A stretch of DNA of 64,000 nucleotides from Streptomyces sp. GS7 (GTDB taxonomy: Bacteria > Actinomycetota > Actinomycetes > Streptomycetales > Streptomycetaceae), in contig NZ_CP047146.1 of NCBI RefSeq assembly GCF_009834125.1, positions 1,667,501 to 1,731,500 of the forward strand, written 5' to 3'. Below are positions 59,298 through 64,000 of the stretch, piece after piece; the first letter of the stretch is position 1, and every line of letters begins with the position of its first letter. A program made the translations under genes and the position numbers. A model generated the notes under the pieces. It was given only the letters and a program-made list of their open reading frames with translations. It searched no databases and had not been told where the DNA came from.

Positions 59298-60233
59298 CTA
59301 TTCGGCCGATACCGCGGCGATGAGCTCGCGGGCCGCATCGAGATCGTCGGGCGTCTTGAGGGCCAGCGTCTTCACGCCGGGCAGGGCGCGCTTGGCCAGG
59401 CCGGTGAGCGTGCCGCCCGGGGCCGCCTCGATCAGCGCGGTGACGCCGAGCTCCTTGAAGGTCTCCATGCACCGGTCCCAGCGCACCGGGTTGGCCACCT
59501 GGCCCACCAGCCGCTGCACCAGTTCCCGGCCGGAAGTGACCACCTGTCCGTCCTTGTTGGAGACGTAACGGGTGAGCGGGTCGGCGACCGCCAGCTCCGC
59601 GGTGGCCGACTCCAGGGCCGAAACGGCGGGTGCCATGTGGTGAGTATGGAACGCGCCGGCGACCTTCAACGGCACGACCCGGCGGGTGCCTTCCGGCTTG
59701 TTCTCGACCAGCGCGGCGATCTGCTCGGCGGTGCCCGCGGCCACGATCTGGCCGGCGCCGTTCACGTTCGCCGGCGTCAGGCCGAGCTTCTCCAGGTGGG
59801 GCAGCACGACGGCCTCGTCGCCGCCGAGCAGCGCCGCCATACCGGTCTCGGTGACCGCGGCGGCCTCGGCCATGGCCTGCCCGCGGCGGCGCACCAGGCT
59901 CATCGCGGCGCCGTCGGAGACGGCGCCGGTCAGTGCCGCGGCGGCCAGCTCGCCGACGCTGTGCCCGGCCGCCGCGCCCACCTGGGCGGCGACGTCGTCG
60001 GCGGTCGCGAACAGCTGCCGCGCGGAGATCAGGGAGGCCGCCACCAGCAGCGGCTGGGCGACCGCGGTGTCGCGGATCTCGTCTTCGGTGGCCTTGGTGC
60101 CGTAGTGGACGAGGTCCAGGTCGATAGCGTCGGACCACTCACGGAGCTGGTCCTCGACTCCGGGGAGGTCGAGCCAGGGGATCAGGAAGCCGGGCGTCTG
60201 AGCGCCTTGGCCGGGAGCGACGAGTACGAGCAC
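59298..60233 (-). CDS. fabD: Malonyl-CoA:ACP transacylase
   Basis: About 311 residues. Nucleophile Ser in AAGHSVGELAAAAL, with VAPGQGAQTPGF at the start and the catalytic His in GAFHTHHMAPAV. GTG at 60233 is preferred over the GTG at 60239, because homologues as I recall begin (M)LVLVAPGQGAQ and GAGAGAG lies about seven bases upstream. It loads malonyl on ACP and leads the operon. Confidence 0.96.
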   Translation of the reverse strand: MLVLVAPGQGAQTPGFLIPWLDLPGVEDQLREWSDAIDLDLVHYGTKATEDEIRDTAVAQPLLVAASLISARQLFATADDVAAQVGAAAGHSVGELAAAALTGAVSDGAAMSLVRRRGQAMAEAAAVTETGMAALLGGDEAVVLPHLEKLGLTPANVNGAGQIVAAGTAEQIAALVENKPEGTRRVVPLKVAGAFHTHHMAPAVSALESATAELAVADPLTRYVSNKDGQVVTSGRELVQRLVGQVANPVRWDRCMETFKELGVTALIEAAPGGTLTGLAKRALPGVKTLALKTPDDLDAARELIAAVSAE

Positions 60234-60239
60234 CCTCAC

Positions 60240-60322
60240 ACTCTCTCTTGGGGGAGGTCCCGCCCGCCCGTGGGGACAGGGACGAAGAACCATCGGGGGA
60301 ATTGTTGGTGTCCGACAAAAGT
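60240..60322 (-). promoter_or_regulatory. fasR-fabD intergenic region
   Basis: 83 bp, with both genes on the minus strand. In S. coelicolor FasR binds the fabDHPF promoter region, so its site is expected here. On the minus strand CTTTTGTCGGACACCAACAA is a candidate core, but I could not define exact hexamers. Confidence 0.4.
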
Positions 60323-61507
60323 CTAGGGTTGCGCCTCACCGTCAGCCAGACGCCCCAGAATCAGCGCGATACGCAGCGTAAAGGCCGAGCGCACATCCGA
60401 CGGTGACCAGCCGGTGACGTCCGTCACACGACGCAGCCGATAGCGCACGGTGTTGGGGTGGACGAACAACATCCGGGCGGCGCCCTCCAGACTGCTGGCC
60501 TGCTCCAGATAGACGCTCAGCGTCTCCAGGAGAGCCGACCCCGCTTCCTCCAGCGGTCTGTAGATCTCCTCCACCAACTGCTCGCGCGCGACCGGGTCCG
60601 AGGCCATCGCGCGCTCCGGCAGCAGATCGTCGGCGAGCACCGGCCGCGGGGCGTCCGGCCACGCGGCGCAGGCCCGCAGCCCGGCCGCCGCGGCCTGCGC
60701 CGAGCGGGTCGCGGCGAGCAGGTCGGAGACCACCGGGCCGGCCACCACGGGCCCCGCGGCATAGGGGCCGATCAGCGCCTTCGCGGCCTTGAGCGGGTTG
60801 TCCGAGCCGCCCGCGATCACCACCAGGCGGCTGCCCAGGACCCCGGTCAGCACCTGGAGTTTGGCGTGCCGGGCGGCCCGCCGGATCGCCTCGACGGTCA
60901 GCTCGCTGTCCCCGTCCGGGGCGGTGCCCAGTACCACGCACACATGCTCCGGCGCGTTCCAGCCCAGCGCCGCGGCCCGCGAGACCGCGCCCTCGTCGGC
61001 CTCCCCGGAGAGCACCGCGTTGACCACCAGCGACTCCAGCCGCGCGTCCCAGGCGCCGCGCGCCTCGGCGGCCTGCGCGTAGACCTGGGCGGTGGCGAAG
61101 GCGATCTCCCGGGCGTAGACCAGCAGCGCCTCGCGCAGCACGGACTCGTCGCCCGGCGCCGCGACATCGTCGATCGCGGCCTCCATGACCTCGATCGTCG
61201 TGCGGACCATCTCCACGGTCTGCCGCAGGGTGATCGCCCGGGTCAGCTCGCGGGGTGCCGTGCCGAAGACGTCGGTGCTGATCGCCTGCGGCGTCTCGGG
61301 GTGCCGGAACCACTCGGTGAAGGCGGCGATACCGGCCTGCGCGACCAGCCCGATCCAGGAACGGTTCTCCGGGGGCATCGCGCGGTACCACGGCAGCGTG
61401 GCGTCCATACGGGAGATGGCCGCCGCCGCCAGTTTGCCGGACGAGTTCTCCAGGCGCCGGAGGGTCGCCGAGTGCGGGTGCGCGTCGCGCGATGCGGGTT
61501 CAGACAC
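60323..61507 (-). CDS. fasR: PucR/CdaR-type activator of fatty acid synthesis genes
   Basis: About 394 residues from GTG at 61507. The C-terminal helix-turn-helix is SSLEGAARMLFVHPNTVRYR, then LRRVTDVTGWSPSDVRSAF. The middle carries a GGDEF-like PucR fold. In S. coelicolor the gene directly upstream of fabD (SCO2386) is fasR, an activator of the operon, and position and family agree here. It is divergent from the pirin gene with only 57 bp between the start codons. Confidence 0.92.
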   Translation of the reverse strand: MSEPASRDAHPHSATLRRLENSSGKLAAAAISRMDATLPWYRAMPPENRSWIGLVAQAGIAAFTEWFRHPETPQAISTDVFGTAPRELTRAITLRQTVEMVRTTIEVMEAAIDDVAAPGDESVLREALLVYAREIAFATAQVYAQAAEARGAWDARLESLVVNAVLSGEADEGAVSRAAALGWNAPEHVCVVLGTAPDGDSELTVEAIRRAARHAKLQVLTGVLGSRLVVIAGGSDNPLKAAKALIGPYAAGPVVAGPVVSDLLAATRSAQAAAAGLRACAAWPDAPRPVLADDLLPERAMASDPVAREQLVEEIYRPLEEAGSALLETLSVYLEQASSLEGAARMLFVHPNTVRYRLRRVTDVTGWSPSDVRSAFTLRIALILGRLADGEAQP

Positions 61508-61564
61508 GGGACAAGCCTGCCCTATCGGGATGAGGGGGTGCGGCGGCGGGGCTACGGTGGGCCG

Positions 61565-62236
61565 ATGATTCAGGTGCGCAGAGGTGAGGAACGCTATCGG
61601 GGCGGCGACGCGGACGGCGGGATCACGTCGCTGCACGCGTTCTCCTTCGGGCCCCACTACGACCCGGAGAACCTGCGTTTCGGCGCGCTGATCGCCTGCA
61701 ACGAGGAGCGCCTCGCGCCCGGCGCCGGCTTCGACGAGCATCCGCACCGGGACACCGAGATCGTCACCTGGGTCGTCGAGGGCGAACTGACCCACCGCGA
61801 TTCGGCGGGCCACGAAACGACCGTACGCCCCGGCGACCTCCAGCGGCTCAGCTCGGCCGGTGGCGTGCGGCACGTCGAGCGCAACTCCGGTGCGGAGCCG
61901 CTGTGCTTCGTCCAGATGTGGCTGGCCCCGCTCTCCCACGGGGGCGACCCGTCGTACGAGGTGGTCCGCGGTATCGCCGACGGCACCCCGTACGCGCTGC
62001 CGCGGGCCGGCGCCATGTTGCACGTGCGCCGCCTCGCGGACGGCGAGCGCACCGCCCTCCCGGATGCCGCCCGGGTGTACGTGCAGGTGGCACGCGGTGC
62101 GGTGCGGCTCGGATCGGAGCGCCTGGCGGCCGGCGACGCGGCGCGGATCACGGACGCCGAAGGGCTGGAGCTGGTGGGGCTGACGGCGGCGGAGTGCCTG
62201 GTGTGGGAGATGCGGCCGGAGTCGGTCTACGGATAG
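61565..62236 (+). CDS. Pirin family protein (bicupin)
   Basis: About 223 residues. N-terminal cupin motif: FDEHPHRDTEIVTWVVEGEL with metal-binding histidines, then the VRPGDLQRLSSAGGVRHVER segment. Pirins of this YhaK-like kind may oxidise quercetin-type flavonols or act as redox sensors; the role is unproven. The ATG has only a weak GGTGGG upstream. It is a single gene divergent from fasR. Confidence 0.87.
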   Translation: MIQVRRGEERYRGGDADGGITSLHAFSFGPHYDPENLRFGALIACNEERLAPGAGFDEHPHRDTEIVTWVVEGELTHRDSAGHETTVRPGDLQRLSSAGGVRHVERNSGAEPLCFVQMWLAPLSHGGDPSYEVVRGIADGTPYALPRAGAMLHVRRLADGERTALPDAARVYVQVARGAVRLGSERLAAGDAARITDAEGLELVGLTAAECLVWEMRPESVYG

Positions 62237-62297
62237 GGGAGCGGGCGGCATACGGGAGGGCCGGGTGCCGCTCACTCCGTACCGGGCCCCGGAGCGG

Positions 62298-63116
62298 TCA
62301 GTGGGCGGCCAGTTCGGCTAGTACCGCATCGGTCAGTTTCGGCCATGCCTCGATGGCCCACGGCCCGAAGTCCCGGTCGGTCAGCGCGACGCACGCCGCC
62401 CGCGCGTCCGGGTCCACCCACAGGAACGTCCCCGACTGCCCGAAGTGCCCGAAGGTGCGCGGCGAGGACCCGGCGCCCGTCCAGTGCGGCGACTTCCCGT
62501 CGCGGATCTCGAAGCCCAGCCCCCAGTCGTTGGGCTTCTGGTGGCCGTAGCCCGGCAGCACGCCGGTGAGCCCCGGGAAGGCGACCCCGGTCGCCGCCGC
62601 GAGCGTCTGCGGCGCGAGCAGCCGGGGCGCCTGGAGTTCGGCCGCGAAGCGGATCAGGTCCGCGACCGTGGAGACGCCGTCCTTGGCCGGTGAGCCCTGC
62701 AGGTCCGTCGCGGTCATGCCGAGCGGGGTGAGCACCGCCTCGTGCAGATACTGCGGGAAGGGGATGTCGGTCGCCTTGGCGATGTGGTCGCCGAGCGCCT
62801 CGAAACCGGCGTTGGAATATATTCGGCGCGTGCCTGGCGCGGCCATCGCGCGCTGCTCGTCGAAGGCCAGCCCTGAGGTGTGGGCGAGCAGATGACGGAC
62901 CGTGGCACCCTCGGGACCGGCCGGTTCGTCCAGTTCGACGGCGCCCTCCTCGACGGCGAGCAGCGCGGCGTAGGCGGCCAGCGGCTTGGTGACCGACGCC
63001 AGCGGGAAGCGGTGCTCCAGCGGGCCGTACGCTCCGGCCACCGAGCCATCGGCTCGTACGACGGCGGCCGAGGCGGTGGGCACCGGCCAGTTCTCGATCA
63101 TCCGCAGGCTCTCCAT
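62298..63116 (-). CDS. Serine hydrolase, beta-lactamase/class C type
   Basis: About 272 residues from ATG at 63116. Motif 1 is Ser41-Val-Thr-Lys44 (FPLASVTKPLAAYAALLA), motif 2 is YSNAG (RRIYSNAGFEALGDHIAK), with HLLAHTSGL between them and HFGQSG near the C-terminus as a third-motif equivalent. No signal peptide is seen, so it is a cytoplasmic esterase or peptidase-like enzyme rather than a secreted antibiotic-resistance enzyme. Confidence 0.88.
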   Translation of the reverse strand: MESLRMIENWPVPTASAAVVRADGSVAGAYGPLEHRFPLASVTKPLAAYAALLAVEEGAVELDEPAGPEGATVRHLLAHTSGLAFDEQRAMAAPGTRRIYSNAGFEALGDHIAKATDIPFPQYLHEAVLTPLGMTATDLQGSPAKDGVSTVADLIRFAAELQAPRLLAPQTLAAATGVAFPGLTGVLPGYGHQKPNDWGLGFEIRDGKSPHWTGAGSSPRTFGHFGQSGTFLWVDPDARAACVALTDRDFGPWAIEAWPKLTDAVLAELAAH

Positions 63117-63180
63117 GGTCCGAGCCTACGGGGTGCCCTGACGGCCTCAAATTCCGGTCAAGTCTCTCCGCGATCGGCGC

Positions 63181-63211
63181 TTGCTTGGAGTGCACTCCAG
63201 GTCTCTAGCGT
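63181..63211 (+). promoter_or_regulatory. MerR-type promoter with operator
   Basis: TTGCTT at 63181-63186 and TAGCGT at 63206-63211 are 19 bp apart, the long spacing typical of MerR-controlled promoters. The palindrome TGGAGTGCACTCCA at 63186-63199 fills the spacer. It lies 93 bp upstream of the MerR gene, which is followed by an aldo/keto reductase gene. Confidence 0.78.
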
Positions 63212-63303
63212 TGGGGAGGTCGAGAGGCATCCGACCAGAGTCCGGACGGCGGCGCGGTGTCTGGGGACGAACGAGCCATCCGGCGAAGAGGGGGAGACGC
63301 GGT

Positions 63304-63819
63304 ATGACCGTGACGCAGAGCGGGCCGGCGACCGACGGCGCGACCATGACCAGGGGGCTGCCGGAGGTGCCGTGCCCCCGGCCGCGGCCGGCGACGCTGC
63401 AGGGGTGCGCGACCTCGCCCGCCCATCCGCGTCCCACCGGCCACGACCGGTACACGATCAGCGAGGTGGCCGAGCACACCGGCCTGAGCGCGCACACCCT
63501 GCGCTGGTACGAGCGGATCGGCCTGATGCCGCATGTGGACCGTACGCACACAGGGCAGCGCCGCTTCACCAACCGCGATCTGGACTGGCTGAATCTGGTC
63601 GCCAAGCTGCGGCTGACCGGCATGCCGGTCGCCGACATGGTCCGTTACGCGGAGCTGGTGCGGGCCGGCGAGAGCACCTTCGCCGAGCGCGAGCGGTTGC
63701 TGACCGAGCACCGCGAGGACGTACGGCAGCGGATAGCCGAGCTGCAGAGCACGCTGGACGTACTCGACTACAAGATCGACATCTATGCCGACGCCCGGCG
63801 GGCGTCCGAGAGGTTCTGA
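63304..63819 (+). CDS. MerR family regulator
   Basis: About 171 residues from ATG at 63304, with AGGGGGAG upstream. After an unusual 48-residue leader comes the winged helix YTISEVAEHTGLSAHTLRWY then ERIGLMPHVDRTHTGQRRFT, and a coiled-coil dimer helix to the C-terminus (LLTEHREDVRQRIAELQSTL). No Cys follows the coiled coil in the metal-sensing position, so it is closer to the aldehyde/electrophile-sensing subgroup. It likely controls its own promoter and the reductase gene 6 bp downstream. Confidence 0.92.
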   Translation: MTVTQSGPATDGATMTRGLPEVPCPRPRPATLQGCATSPAHPRPTGHDRYTISEVAEHTGLSAHTLRWYERIGLMPHVDRTHTGQRRFTNRDLDWLNLVAKLRLTGMPVADMVRYAELVRAGESTFAERERLLTEHREDVRQRIAELQSTLDVLDYKIDIYADARRASERF

Positions 63820-63825
63820 GGTCTC

Positions 63826-64000
63826 ATGGGGAGCGAGAAGATCGGCACGGTGGAGCTGGGCACCGGCGGCCCGCGGGTGGGGGTCCAGGGCCTCGGCTGC
63901 ATGGGCATGAGCTGGGCCTATGGGCCGACCGACGCCGACGAGGCACGGGCCACCCTGGAGCGCGCCCTCGAACTGGGCGTCACGCTCTACGACACCGCCG
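63826..64000 (+). CDS. Aldo/keto reductase, N-terminus only (partial)
   Basis: 58 residues visible before the window ends. GPRVGVQGLGCMGMSWAYGP and LELGVTLYDTA are the classical aldo/keto reductase start; the Asp in YDTA is the first catalytic residue. It is 6 bp behind the MerR gene, so co-transcribed. The rest of the gene lies outside the window. Confidence 0.92.
   Translation, partial: MGSEKIGTVELGTGGPRVGVQGLGCMGMSWAYGPTDADEARATLERALELGVTLYDTA

Noticed and set aside
62298..63116. Antibiotic-resistance beta-lactamase
   Set aside because: The Ser-x-x-Lys and Tyr-Ser-Asn motifs are present, but there is no export signal and the sequence is of the class C-like esterase type.
1..64000. tRNA, rRNA, integrase, transposase or prophage genes
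   Set aside because: No cloverleaf, rRNA core sequence or recombinase motif was recognised anywhere in the window, though a dedicated tRNA scan could not be run.

Overview
The window looks like chromosomal DNA of a Streptomyces species or a close relative. The evidence is very high G+C with strong third-position GC, frequent GTG starts, rare TTA codons limited to a few genes, and a fasR-fabD-fabH-acpP-fabF block with an Mbl-like actin gene in the same window, which fits my memory of the core region around SCO2386-SCO2451 in S. coelicolor. I see no phage, transposase, integrase, CRISPR array, rRNA or tRNA.

Layout. 1-3549: start of a leftward gene cut by the edge, a dimethylformamidase-like protein, a HAD hydrolase and a glycine-type amidinotransferase. 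3848-6953: a sugar ABC importer (binding lipoprotein and two permeases, no ATPase). 7041-13975: an accessory-looking cluster of radical SAM enzyme, GHMP sugar kinase, NUDIX hydrolase, sugar-nucleotide epimerase, a glycosyltransferase-like/reductase-like fusion and a family 2 glycosyltransferase; three of these genes carry TTA codons. 14136-17890: a diiron-type metallo-beta-lactamase fold protein, a decayed maleylpyruvate-isomerase-like pseudogene, a thioredoxin with a SigR-type promoter, a histidine phosphatase and mbl. 18418-21733: a four-gene overlapping operon (DMT-type membrane protein with a repetitive His/Asp/Arg tail, Trm112-like protein, FkbM methyltransferase, hypothetical). 22087-33257: an envelope locus with methyltransferase, condensation/acyltransferase protein, AftD-like arabinofuranosyltransferase, a second methyltransferase, GT4 glycosyltransferase, DUF3068 membrane protein and a small DUF2613-like protein. 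Its make-up resembles the mycobacterial Rv0224c-Rv0227c/Rv0236c (aftD) neighbourhood.

33385-40896: regulators (PucR type, a GntR-TetR double-domain protein, MarR) next to an MFS exporter, a mycothiol-nitroreductase-like protein, a medium-chain reductase and Ohr. Palindromic operator candidates lie beside the regulators. 41220-47353: a ribose-type operon of LacI regulator, ATPase, permease, binding protein and ribokinase. The permease has an in-frame TAG, so it is probably a pseudogene unless it is a sequencing error. 47614-55497: VanX-like dipeptidase, carbon-nitrogen hydrolase, TetR regulator divergent from a GH3 beta-glucosidase across a 22-bp palindrome, DUF4097 lipoprotein, SGNH lipase-like protein with a 26-bp perfect terminator stem, and DUF3145. 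55554-61507: a beta-hydroxyacid dehydrogenase, then the type II fatty acid synthase operon with its activator gene fasR. 61565-64000: pirin, a serine beta-lactamase-like hydrolase, and a MerR regulator with a cut aldo/keto reductase behind a typical MerR promoter.

All functions are read from motifs and remembered family features; no searches were run. Starts were chosen from ribosome binding sites and domain limits.
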